This document shows positions 8,238-17,200 of a DNA stretch of 64,000 nt, piece after piece. The DNA is from Rubrivivax sp. GTDB lineage: Bacteria > Pseudomonadota > Gammaproteobacteria > Burkholderiales > Burkholderiaceae_C. The notes beneath the pieces are model-generated. The model did no database searches. It saw only the letters and a list, made by a program, of their open reading frames with translations, and was not told the DNA's origin. A program made the position numbers and the translations under genes. Numbering within the stretch: the first letter of the stretch is position 1; each line of letters starts with the position of its first letter. Where the stretch lies: NCBI GenBank assembly GCA_027484825.1, contig JAIXSE010000018.1:186001-250000 (forward strand), in the 5' to 3' direction.

Positions 8238-10676
8238 ATGAAGACTTCGAGGATGAGCCGTGCGTTGACCTGGGCAGGGCTGGCGCCGGTGATGCTGGCG
8301 GTGCTGCTGGGCTGCGCCGGTTCGCAGCCGTTCAAGGAAGGCAATGAGCTGATCAATGCCGGCCAGGAAGAGCAGGGCCTGGCCAAGCTGGAAGAAGCCG
8401 TGCGCGCGGAGCCACGCAATGCTGAATACCGCATTGCCCTGGCGGTGCGCAGAAGCTCAGCCATCAACCGCTTTCTGGCCACTGGCGACGCCGCCTTGCG
8501 CGAAGGGCGGCTGACCGATGCCGAACGCGCCTACGCCCAGGTGCTGACGCTGGACCCTTCCAACGCGATGGCCCGTCAGGGGCTGGATGCGCTGGTGGTG
8601 GAACGCCGTCACCGTGCGGTCGTGATCGAGGGCGAAGCCTTGCTCAAGAAGGGCGGCGAGGCCGATATCGTCGAAGCACTGGACAAGCTGCGTCCGGTGC
8701 TGTCGGAAAACCCCAGCCAGCGCGAGGCCCTCAATCTCAAGGCCCGGCTGGACGCGGCCCGCGCCAAGTTCGTGCGTCCGGAAAGCCGTCTGGCGGCGGT
8801 CTATCGCAAGCCGATCACGCTCGAATTCCGGGACGCGCCGCTGCGATCGGTGTTTGACGTGGTGGCCAAGGTGTCCGGCCTGAACTTCTTCTTCGACCGC
8901 GAAATCCGGCCCGATCTGAAGGTGACGGTGCTGGCGAAGAACACGTCCATCGAAGACGCCATCCGCCTGCTGCTGGCCACCAACCAGCTCGAGCAGAAGG
9001 TGCTCAACGAGAACACCATCCTCATCTATCCCAACACGCCGCAAAAGCTCAAGGACTATCAGCCGCTGGTGGTGCGGTCGTTCTATCTGACGAATGCGGA
9101 CGTCAAGGCGGTCTCCAACACCATCAAGACGCTGGTGAAGACCAAGGACCTGGTGGTGGACGAGCGGCTGGGCATTTTGATGATGCGCGACACGCCCGAG
9201 GCGGTGCGCATGGCCGAGCGCATCGTGGCGCTGCAGGACCTCAGTGATCCGGAAGTGATCCTGGAACTGGAGGTGTTGGAGATCAAGCGAACACGCCTGT
9301 TGGAGCTGGGCATCCAGTGGCCGGGCCAGATCAAGCTCGCGCCGCTGCAGACGGACAACGCGCCGCTGACCCTGTCTCGCCTGAAGAACCTGCGCGGCCC
9401 CGATATCGGCGTGACGGTGGGGGACACCCTCATCAATGCCCGCAAGGAAGACTCCGACGGCAACGTGCTCACCAATCCTCGCATCCGCGTGCGCAACAAG
9501 GACAAGGCCAAGATCCTCATCGGCGACCGCGTTCCGGTGGTCACCACGACCAGCACGGCCACAGGCTTCACGGCCGAGTCGGTGAGCTACCTGGACGTGG
9601 GTCTGAAGCTGGAAGTCGAACCCAACATCTATCTGGACGATGAGGTGGCCATTAAGGTGAACCTGGAGGTCTCCAGCCTGGTCCGGGAACTGGTGAGCAA
9701 AAACGGCACGACCTCCTATCAGATCGGCACGCGGGGGGCATCCACCTCGCTGCGACTGCGGGACGGAGAAACCCAGATCCTGGCCGGCCTGATCAGCGAC
9801 GAAGACCGGTCCAGTGGCGCCAAGGTGCCGCTGCTGGGAGAACTGCCGGTGGCCGGTCGCCTGTTTGGCAGCCAGAAGGATGACAAGCAGCGGTCGGAGA
9901 TCATCCTGTCGATCACGCCGCACATCGTGCGGTCGCTGCGCCGTCCGGATCTGGCGGCGGCTGAGTTTGCGTCCGGCACGGAAAGCAACATCGGGGCGCA
10001 GGACTTGCAGCTGTCCATCCTGCCGCCGGAGACCAAGACGCAGGATGCAAAGGGCAGCGCAGGCGCAGGCGCTCCAGCAGGTGCTGCGGGCGCTGCCGGT
10101 GCGGCTGCTGCAGGCAGCTCGACCCCGAATGCCATGGCCTCATCGGTCAACGGTGCACCCGTAGCGGCTGGCGGGGCGGCAGCCGCCGCTGCGCCGGGCG
10201 CTGTGGTGCCGGCGCCTGTGCCTGTACCGGCGCCCACGAACGTGGTGCCGTCCGCGACCAACAACGGGCAGATGCGGCTGCAATGGCAGGCGCCAGCGCA
10301 GGTGAAGGTCGGTGAGCAGTTCAGCGCGGTGCTGCGCCTGACCAGCCAGGGACCGGTGCGCGGCATGCCGGTGCTGGCGGGTTTTGATCCACAGCTGCTG
10401 CAGGTGGTCAGCGTGACGGAGGGCGACTACTTCAAGCAGGGCGGCACCGCGGTGAACTTCAGCCAGCGCGTGGACCCTGCGCAGGGCAAGGTCTTCGCCG
10501 CCGCCGTGCGGCAGAGCGCCGACAGCGGCATCAACGGCACCGGCGGGGTCTTCACCGTGACCTTCAAGGCGATCAAGGCCGGGACGGGGCGCCTGAGTGT
10601 CCTGTCCGCCACGCCCGAGCCGCAGGGTGCGCCGCTGCCGCTGCCGATCGAACACGTGATCAAGGTCGGGCCATGA
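8238..10676 (+). CDS. gspD: Secretin GspD-like lipoprotein with TPR and cohesin-like domains
   Basis: Outer-membrane channel of the system. The ATG at 8238 is preferred over the upstream in-frame TTG at 8220 because it gives a compact lipoprotein signal with lipobox LLGC (Cys26). The mature protein has TPR-like helices (about residues 30-170), an STN/N-domain region (about 195-330) and the secretin beta-domain with the signature VPLLGELPVAGRLFG near residue 535. An Ala-rich linker (about 615-670) leads to a C-terminal beta domain (about 680-805) resembling cohesin, with repeated 'F.V.L' strands and GTGGVFTVTF. This TPR-secretin-cohesin layout differs from textbook GspD and recalls Oxp-like or MshL-like systems. 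A lipidated secretin would not strictly need a separate pilotin. Confidence 0.88.
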   Translation: MKTSRMSRALTWAGLAPVMLAVLLGCAGSQPFKEGNELINAGQEEQGLAKLEEAVRAEPRNAEYRIALAVRRSSAINRFLATGDAALREGRLTDAERAYAQVLTLDPSNAMARQGLDALVVERRHRAVVIEGEALLKKGGEADIVEALDKLRPVLSENPSQREALNLKARLDAARAKFVRPESRLAAVYRKPITLEFRDAPLRSVFDVVAKVSGLNFFFDREIRPDLKVTVLAKNTSIEDAIRLLLATNQLEQKVLNENTILIYPNTPQKLKDYQPLVVRSFYLTNADVKAVSNTIKTLVKTKDLVVDERLGILMMRDTPEAVRMAERIVALQDLSDPEVILELEVLEIKRTRLLELGIQWPGQIKLAPLQTDNAPLTLSRLKNLRGPDIGVTVGDTLINARKEDSDGNVLTNPRIRVRNKDKAKILIGDRVPVVTTTSTATGFTAESVSYLDVGLKLEVEPNIYLDDEVAIKVNLEVSSLVRELVSKNGTTSYQIGTRGASTSLRLRDGETQILAGLISDEDRSSGAKVPLLGELPVAGRLFGSQKDDKQRSEIILSITPHIVRSLRRPDLAAAEFASGTESNIGAQDLQLSILPPETKTQDAKGSAGAGAPAGAAGAAGAAAAGSSTPNAMASSVNGAPVAAGGAAAAAAPGAVVPAPVPVPAPTNVVPSATNNGQMRLQWQAPAQVKVGEQFSAVLRLTSQGPVRGMPVLAGFDPQLLQVVSVTEGDYFKQGGTAVNFSQRVDPAQGKVFAAAVRQSADSGINGTGGVFTVTFKAIKAGTGRLSVLSATPEPQGAPLPLPIEHVIKVGP

Positions 10677-11146
10677 AGCGCCAGCGCGGGTTCACCTTCA
10701 TCGAACTCATGATGACGCTGGCCATCATGGGTGTGCTGGTGCTGGTGGCGGTGCCGATGGCGCAGTTGTCGGTGCAGCGCGAGAAGGAGCGTGACCTGCG
10801 CCTGGCATTGGCCCAGATCCGCGAGGCCCTCGATGCCTACAAGCGGGCCGCAGACCAGGGCCGTGTGATGGTGCGGCTGGGCGAGAGCGGCTACCCCAAG
10901 AGTCTGGAGGATCTGGTGGAGGGCGTGCCGGACCAGCGCAGCCCGTCGCGGCAGAAGATGTACTTTCTGCGGGCCTTGCCGCGGGACCCGATGCATCCGG
11001 ACCACGACCGCAAGGTGGCCGACACCTGGGCACTGCGCAGCTATGCATCGCCGCCGGACGATCCGCAGTCGGGGGACGACGTGTTCGATGTGTATTCATC
11101 GTCCGACGCGGTGGGGCTCAATGGCGTGCCCTACAAGAAATGGTGA
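10673..11146 (+). CDS. Pseudopilin (GspG/GspH-like)
   Basis: Overlaps the secretin stop (ATGA). A very short leader KRQRG precedes FTFIELMMT, a class III prepilin cleavage site with Phe1 and Glu5, followed by a hydrophobic helix. The 157-residue protein has a charged globular domain with 'SGYPKSLEDLVEG' and 'LPRDPMHPD', resembling the proline-containing loop of GspG-type subunits. It is likely a minor or alternative pseudopilin of the same apparatus. A precise Gsp letter cannot be assigned. Confidence 0.82.
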   Translation: MKRQRGFTFIELMMTLAIMGVLVLVAVPMAQLSVQREKERDLRLALAQIREALDAYKRAADQGRVMVRLGESGYPKSLEDLVEGVPDQRSPSRQKMYFLRALPRDPMHPDHDRKVADTWALRSYASPPDDPQSGDDVFDVYSSSDAVGLNGVPYKKW

Positions 11147-11550
11147 GCGGGATGAGGGAATCCTTCAACAAGCGGTGGTGTGGGACCTCAGGCTTCACGC
11201 TGGTGGAGCTGCTGGTGGTGATGGCCATCGTGGCGCTGCTGCTGACGATTGCCGCTCCGCGCTACTTTGGGTCCCTGGACAAGTCCAAGGACGTGGCGCT
11301 GGCTGAGAACCTGAAGGTGCTGCGCATCACGCTGGACCGGTTCTATGCCGACAAGGGACGTTATCCGGACACGCTGACCGAGCTGGTCGACCAGAAATAC
11401 CTGAGGCAGGTGCCGACCGACCCGGTGACCGGCACTGACACCAGCTGGGTCTTGGTGCCGCCCAAGGACGGCGCGCAGGGCGCCATTGCGGATGTGAAAA
11501 GCGGGGCCACCGGGTCGTCGCATGATGGTCGAGGGTATGAGACGTTCTGA
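11140..11550 (+). CDS. Pseudopilin (GspG-like, second copy)
   Basis: A 136-residue prepilin-like protein with leader ending TSG and mature FTLVELLVV (Glu5 present). The globular part has the GspG-like sequence 'DKGRYPDTLTELVDQKYL' and 'VPTDPVTGTD', so it is a GspG paralogue that lacks the long C-terminal calcium loop. Start choices are the ATG at 11140, overlapping the previous gene by seven bases, and the ATG at 11152, which gives a leader closer to normal length. The end overlaps the next gene by 29 bases. Confidence 0.82.
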   Translation: MVSGMRESFNKRWCGTSGFTLVELLVVMAIVALLLTIAAPRYFGSLDKSKDVALAENLKVLRITLDRFYADKGRYPDTLTELVDQKYLRQVPTDPVTGTDTSWVLVPPKDGAQGAIADVKSGATGSSHDGRGYETF

Positions 11551-12250
11551 CCCTCGGCGGCCGCATCGGCCGGATCAGCCCCAACGGCTGCATCGGCTTC
11601 AGCGACCGCCGCAGCGCGCTGCGGCAGCCGGCTTTGCCTATCTGTGGACCCTGCTGCTGGTGGCCTTCATGGGCATCGGACTGACCGTGGCCGCCGAGGT
11701 CTACACCACGGCAGCGCGCCGCAGCCAGGAGCGCGCGCTGCTCAACGTGGGTCATCAATTCCGACGGGCCATCGAGCGGTATTACGAGAGTGCGCTGGTG
11801 GCCGGGCAGCATCAATATCCCGCCACGCTGGACGACCTGCTGCGGGACAACCGCGTGCCCGGCATTCAGCGCCATCTGCGGCAGGTCTTCGTGGATCCGA
11901 TCACCGGCAAGGCCGAATGGGGGGTGGTGCGTGTGGCCGGACGGATTGTCGGGGTTTACTCGCTGTCCGAGCAGGCGCCGGTGAAGATCGACAACTTCGA
12001 GGCGGAGGACATGTCCTTCCGCGGCAAGAAGAAGTACAGCGACTGGGTGTTCACCTATCCGGTGGACCTGCTGCTGCGCGACCCGGCGCAGGGCGGCTTG
12101 CCCGGGCAGGGCGCGGCATCCGGCGCAGCGCCGGGTTTTGGACCGGGTACCAGTGCCAGCGCGCCCTTCATGGGTGCGAGCGAGGCGTCGTCTCCGGTGG
12201 GGACGCCGCCGGGTGGTTTCATTTTTTCGAGCGACAGTCCACAGCGATGA
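11522..12250 (+). CDS. Minor pseudopilin lacking Glu5
   Basis: A 242-residue protein with an Arg/Pro/Gln-rich leader of about 37 residues, then AAAAG before FAYLWTLLLVAFMGIGLTV, a prepilin-type hydrophobic helix in which position +5 is not Glu. Lack of Glu5 is a known feature of GspK-type tip subunits. The protein is much shorter than GspK and has the 'YPATLDDLLRD' and 'VDPITGKAEW' loop of GspG-like folds. I infer a specialised tip pseudopilin. The C-terminal 50 residues are Gly/Ala/Ser-rich. The start lies within the previous gene and the stop overlaps the next start (ATGA). Confidence 0.7.
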   Translation: MMVEGMRRSDPRRPHRPDQPQRLHRLQRPPQRAAAAGFAYLWTLLLVAFMGIGLTVAAEVYTTAARRSQERALLNVGHQFRRAIERYYESALVAGQHQYPATLDDLLRDNRVPGIQRHLRQVFVDPITGKAEWGVVRVAGRIVGVYSLSEQAPVKIDNFEAEDMSFRGKKKYSDWVFTYPVDLLLRDPAQGGLPGQGAASGAAPGFGPGTSASAPFMGASEASSPVGTPPGGFIFSSDSPQR

Positions 12251-13179
12251 GAGCGATATTGAAGGTGAGTCACTGCTGGGCGGTCGTTGGGGCGGGCATG
12301 CTGTTGATGACACTGTCCTTGCCCGCGCTCGCGAGCAAAGAACTGACAGTGCCGATGCCCGATGCGCTCAAAGGCGTGCAGCAGTCCGGGATGTCCTGCC
12401 AACGCGACGATGTGCAGCGGGGCGTGAACGGCACCTCTCAGGCCCCGACGTCAGCGGCACGTCCGTCCGCCGATCTCGGCTGCATGATGGAGCCGTCGCA
12501 GTGGCCGAGCTTCGCAGGCAAGAAGACGCCGCTGATGGTGGATGTCCGCGCCAGCGCTGAGTATGAAGCGGCCCATGTGGACGGTGCCTTGAACGCCTCG
12601 GTCGTGCAGCTCAAGGTCAAGCCCTATCTCAAGGATCGGGCTGTGGTGCTGATGGGCTCCGGAAAGGCCGAGGAAGAGCTCTACATGGCCTGCGCGGCCT
12701 TGAAGCAACAGGGCTTTTCGCAAGTGCGCGTGCTGCGTGGCGGCATCGCCCGCTGGCAACTGCTCGGCAAAGAGCTGGTGGGGCGGTCCATCGGCCCCGC
12801 CAGCGTGCCTTCGCTGAAGGCCGCAGAGCTGTGGCAGGAGGATCAGTTCGAAGCGAATGTCGTGCTGCTGGCGCCGTCCCATGCGTCCTTGATGGCTCAG
12901 CTGCCGTCAGCGATCTCGGTCAAGGCCCTGGATGCGCCGACCATCAAGGCCGTGCTCGAGCGACGGAAGAAGGAAACCAGGAATGCGCCGCTGGCGTCGG
13001 TGGTGGTGGTCGGCGAGAGCTCGGACACGGCCCTGCAAGCGCTGAGTGCTGCACTGCCGGGTGTGCCGCTGCTGAGCTACACCGAGCCTGTCACCGCCTA
13101 CCAAGCCGAGATGCGGCAACAGCAGGCCGCGTGGACGGCATTGGCCAAGGGGCCCAAGCAGTTGCCCTGCGGGCGATGA
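12247..13179 (+). CDS. Exported rhodanese-like protein, catalytic Cys missing
   Basis: The ATG overlaps the previous stop. The 310-residue product has a Sec signal peptide of about 30 residues ending ALAS, a spacer with two cysteines, and a rhodanese domain at about residues 80-180 ('LMVDVRASAEYEAAHVDGALNA', then 'VRVLRGGIARW'). The loop that normally carries the active-site Cys reads VVLMGSGKAEEE, so no sulfurtransferase nucleophile is present. A second, degenerate domain may follow (residues 190-300). I infer a periplasmic binding or scaffold role in the secretion operon; an enzymatic role is unlikely. Confidence 0.78.
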   Translation: MRAILKVSHCWAVVGAGMLLMTLSLPALASKELTVPMPDALKGVQQSGMSCQRDDVQRGVNGTSQAPTSAARPSADLGCMMEPSQWPSFAGKKTPLMVDVRASAEYEAAHVDGALNASVVQLKVKPYLKDRAVVLMGSGKAEEELYMACAALKQQGFSQVRVLRGGIARWQLLGKELVGRSIGPASVPSLKAAELWQEDQFEANVVLLAPSHASLMAQLPSAISVKALDAPTIKAVLERRKKETRNAPLASVVVVGESSDTALQALSAALPGVPLLSYTEPVTAYQAEMRQQQAAWTALAKGPKQLPCGR

Positions 13180-13192
13180 GGGAAGGCAGCGC

Positions 13193-14077
13193 GTGGCATT
13201 GAACCGACGTCATTGCTTGAAGGGACTGGCCGGCGGACTGGTGCTGGGGGCCGAGCGCGGCTGGACGGCGGCTGTGGCGCAGGACGATGACACGGTCAGC
13301 GGGCCGAAGCGGCAGCTCAGGTTCACCCTGACGATGCGCAATCCCTCCGGAGACACGCTCACCGACCAGACGGTGTGGATGTATCTGCCCCTCAAGGACA
13401 CGGCCACGCAGCATCTGAGCAGTGTCCGCGTCAGCATGCCGCATCAACTGTCCGTGGATCCACTGGGCCACAGCCTGCTGCGTCTGCAATTGCCGAGCCT
13501 GGCGGCCTTCTCGTCCAAGGTGGCGACGGTGCAGTGCGAGGTGGCATTGAGAGCCGAGCCGCTGCGCACACCCGCGCCGGCTGGCACTGATTGGCTGACT
13601 CCGGAGCGCTGGATCGAATCTGATGACGCGCAGGTCCGCACCCTGGCCATGACGCTCAAGCAGGACACGACGGGCCAGACGCTGGACGCCATTTATGAGT
13701 GGGTCAGTGGCCAGCTGACCTATGCCGGATATCTGGCCGACCCCATTGGGGCGCGCCAGGCGCTCATGAAGCGATCGGGCGACTGCACCGAGTACGCCTA
13801 CCTCTGCACAGCACTGGCAAGAGCGCTGGGCATTCCAGCGCGACCGGTGGGCGGCTATGTGGTCAGCAGCAGTGCGGCGCCGCGCGCGGAGGACTATCAC
13901 GACTGGACCGAGGTGTATGTCGACGGCAACTGGCGCGTGATGGACGCGCAAAAGGGCTGCTGGCGAGACACCGGTGCGGATTACATCGGGTTTCGGATTC
14001 ACAGACCGGTGGCGTCGAATGCACTGGGATTGGCAACGAGATTCAAGGTGGACGGAAGTGTGGATGTGAGGATTTGA
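13193..14077 (+). CDS. Exported transglutaminase-like protein
   Basis: Starts at GTG after a 13-base gap. The N-terminus NRRHCLKGLAGGLVLG looks like a twin-arginine or Sec signal. A beta-rich domain (residues 40-135) precedes a transglutaminase-core domain. The predicted catalytic triad is intact: Cys198 in SGDCTEYAYL, His236 in YHDWTEVYV and Asp251 in WRVMDAQ. Members of this superfamily act as proteases, cross-linkers or amidases. As the last gene of the T2SS operon and immediately before the giant surface protein, it could mature or cross-link the secreted adhesins or RHS proteins. That role is inference. Confidence 0.8.
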   Translation: MALNRRHCLKGLAGGLVLGAERGWTAAVAQDDDTVSGPKRQLRFTLTMRNPSGDTLTDQTVWMYLPLKDTATQHLSSVRVSMPHQLSVDPLGHSLLRLQLPSLAAFSSKVATVQCEVALRAEPLRTPAPAGTDWLTPERWIESDDAQVRTLAMTLKQDTTGQTLDAIYEWVSGQLTYAGYLADPIGARQALMKRSGDCTEYAYLCTALARALGIPARPVGGYVVSSSAAPRAEDYHDWTEVYVDGNWRVMDAQKGCWRDTGADYIGFRIHRPVASNALGLATRFKVDGSVDVRI

Positions 14078-14092
14078 CGCAGCCGCTGTCGG

Positions 14093-14118
14093 GGGGGCTT
14101 GTGGTGAGCCACGCCCCC
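14093..14118 (+). terminator. Strong stem-loop at end of T2SS operon
   Basis: GGGGGC-TT-GTGG-TGAG-CCAC-GCCCCC forms a near-perfect two-part hairpin 15 bases after the transglutaminase stop. It is followed by TAAAA and has no U-tract, so it is at best a weak intrinsic terminator or an mRNA-stabilising element. Confidence 0.5.
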
Positions 14119-14140
14119 TAAAAGTGACCAAAGAAATTTG

Positions 14141-14157
14141 GTGATTCGCACAATCAC
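14141..14157. promoter_or_regulatory. Inverted repeat upstream of giant surface gene
   Basis: GTGATT-CGCAC-AATCAC, a perfect 6-bp inverted repeat in the AT-richer gap (14119-14256) before the 6.5-kb surface gene. It could be an operator. I cannot place a confident -35/-10 pair. Confidence 0.3.
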
Positions 14158-14256
14158 TGCAAGAATCTTCGCGTTTCTTTACGGCAACCTTCACCCATAG
14201 AAGGTGAGTCACCGCTCGGGGTGGGCGAGTGACCGGGCCCAAGATGCAGAGGGAGC

Positions 14257-17200
14257 ATGATGAAAAGATCGGGGAGTTTCTCCGCGGCGGCGCTCGTCCG
14301 CTCGGTCGGCCGCGTCCTGTTGCAGCGAGCAATCGCCTATGCGCAGACGCTCCTTCATGGCATGCGGCTTGTGCTCCTGGGGCTGCTGCTGGCCGCCGGC
14401 AGCGCAGCGCAGGCAGGCATCAACACCGGTCTGGTCGGGGACGACGTGACCGCGGGGCCTTTCCCCATCGGCTTCACCTTCAATCATTACAACCAGCCGT
14501 TCACCCAGTTCTATGTGACAACGAACGGGCTGATTCAGTTCTCGTCGCCGACGACTGCCTACAACAACGCCTGCTTGCCGGCGCTCTCCAACACCATCTT
14601 CGTCTTCTGGGACGACCTGCGGACCGACGTCTCCGGACAGCCCACCGGCAAGATCCAGTACGAGACGATCGGGGAGGCCCCCAATCGCAAGCTGGTCGTG
14701 CAATGGACCAACCAGTACTTCTACGGCTCCAACCTGCCGATGGGCACCTTCCAGGCCGTGCTGCATGAAGGCAGCAATCAGATCACGCTGCAGTACCGCT
14801 ATCTGCGGGAAACCCTGAGCACCGGCGGAAGCGCCACCATCGGCATTCAAGGCCCCTCCAACCTCTCGTCCTCCGTCGGCTGCAACCAGCCCAATGCCAT
14901 TGCACCCCTGCAGGCCATCAACTTCGTGCCGGATGCGGGCGGCACGACCTACCAGGTCGACACCGCCGCCCCCTACGAATTCATCGACATCTCGGGCCTG
15001 ACGCCCGAGGCGCCCCAGGTGGCCCGTCGCTACTCCAACGCCGCCCCCACCTGGACCTGGGCCAAGGTGCCTGATCTCAACACCTATCAGATCGAAATCC
15101 AGAACGAAGCGGGCGACGTCCTGCTCACGCAGACCGTGGGCAATGTCAGCAGCTTCACTTGGGCCGACGGACTGGTGGCTGGGGCCACTTACCGCGCGCG
15201 GGTGCGCGGCAGCGTGAACAGCGGAGGCACCTGGGAGCTGTGGTCCGGGCTCAGCCAGCCCGTGACCATCGACCTCGCGTCCCCCACCGGTCAGATGCAG
15301 CCCTCAGCGCAGACGGGGCCGACCACCGTGGACTGGCGCTTCTCCGCCGCAGACGCCCTCAGCGGCGTGGATCAGATCCGGCTTCAGATTGCCGCTGACG
15401 CTGCATTCACCACGCTGCTGGTCGACACGACTCTTTCCAGCAACAGCAGTGCATACACCTATTCCTCGGCAGTGGCCGGGCAGCGCCTGTTCGCTCGCAT
15501 CATCGTGCGCGACCAGGCCGGCAACCAGTCCGAGCCCAGTGCCCCCACCGAAGTGTCGGTGCTGCCTCCGCCGCAAGCGGCATTCACGGCCAGCGCACTG
15601 ACCGGTGAAGCGCCGCTCAATGTGGTGTTCCAGAATCAATCGTCGGGCGAGACCACCAGTTTCCAATGGAGCTTTGGCGACGGACGCACCAGTGGTGCGG
15701 CCAATCCCAGCATCCGTTACAGCCAGCCCGGCACTTACACCGTGGTGCTCCGCGCCACCGGGGTGGGCGGTTTCACGCAGGTCAGCCGTGACATCGTGGT
15801 GACCCCCGACCTCACCCAGCCGGTGGTGCAGGCCCCGACGATCAACGGCGTGCCGCTGAGCAGCCCGCTGCTGCTCCAGAAAACGGAATCCCTGCGCTTT
15901 GCGGTGTCCGACGCCAGCGGTGTGGCCAGCGTGCGGGCCGAGCTGTCCGGCGCTGCACTGACGCTGCAGGGCCTGGGCAGTGACACCTATCAGCTCAGCA
16001 TCGACCCGCTGCAATTTGCCAACGGCGATTACCTGCTGTCCCTGATCGTGACCGATACGGCCGGCAACACCACCACCTACACCGCTGCTGTCAAGATTGA
16101 CCTGCCGCCGCCGGCAGCCCCCGTGCTGACCAGCACCTTGCCGGCACGCACCAATCAAGCCACGGTGCGGGTGCGCGGTAGCAGCCCACTCGGCGCACAG
16201 GCGCAGTTCCTGGTGAACGGTGCACCGCAGTCCGACTGGGTGACCATCACTGCGCAAGTGTTTGAAGCCGATGTCTCGCTGAGCGAAGGTCCGAACCAGA
16301 TCACGGCGGTGGTGCGCAACAACCGAGGCACCAGCGGGGTCAGCCAGCCACTGGCGATCGTGCTGGATACGTCCAAGCCGGCCGGCCCCACGTCACTGAC
16401 CGCGAGCTCGCAGGCCCAAGGCAAGATCAAGCTGGCGTGGACACCGTCCAAGGATGCTGCGTCGGTGGGGCATCTGGTTTGGCGGGCCGCGGCACCGTTC
16501 GACACTCCGGCACAGGCCAGCCTGGTGACGCCGTCGCCGTTGAGCGGATCGAGCCTGGAAGATCTGCCGCCGCTCGATGGCCTCTATTACTACCGCGTGG
16601 CTTCGGTCAATGCATTGGGTACCTACAGCGCACTGTCCAACGTGGTTCAAGCCTCCGCGGACAACACGCTGCCGCAGGCGGTCTCCATCGTCTACACCTC
16701 CCTGGGCAAGGTGGATGCCGCCACCGGTCGTTATGGCCAGGGCCGCGTCAACCTGGTGCTGACCACGAGCGAGCCGTTGCAGACCATTCCCTACCTGTCG
16801 GTGGTGCCGCAAGGCGGCGTGCCGATTCCGGTGGAACTGGTCCGGGCCAGCGACACGGTCTTCAACGGCAACTTCCTGCTGGATGCCAATACGCCGTCCG
16901 GCGTGGCCAATGTGCTGTTCTCTGCCCGGGACCTGGTGGGCAATCGCGGCACCGACGTGCTCAGTGGCGCGACGCTGCGGGTGGATACCGAAGGCCCGGT
17001 ACTGTCCAGCATCACGCTGAACCCGGCTTCGCCGCTCAAGAACGAGGGCGGCTCGGCTGTGCAGGCCACCTTGGTGTTCAGCAAGGCGCCGGCTCAAACG
17101 CCGCAAGTGAGCTTCCTGCTGTCGGGCCCGCTGCGCACGCCGGTGAGTGTCGGGGCGCTGACGCCGGTCAATGCCACCACCTACACCGTCAGCTTCCGGC

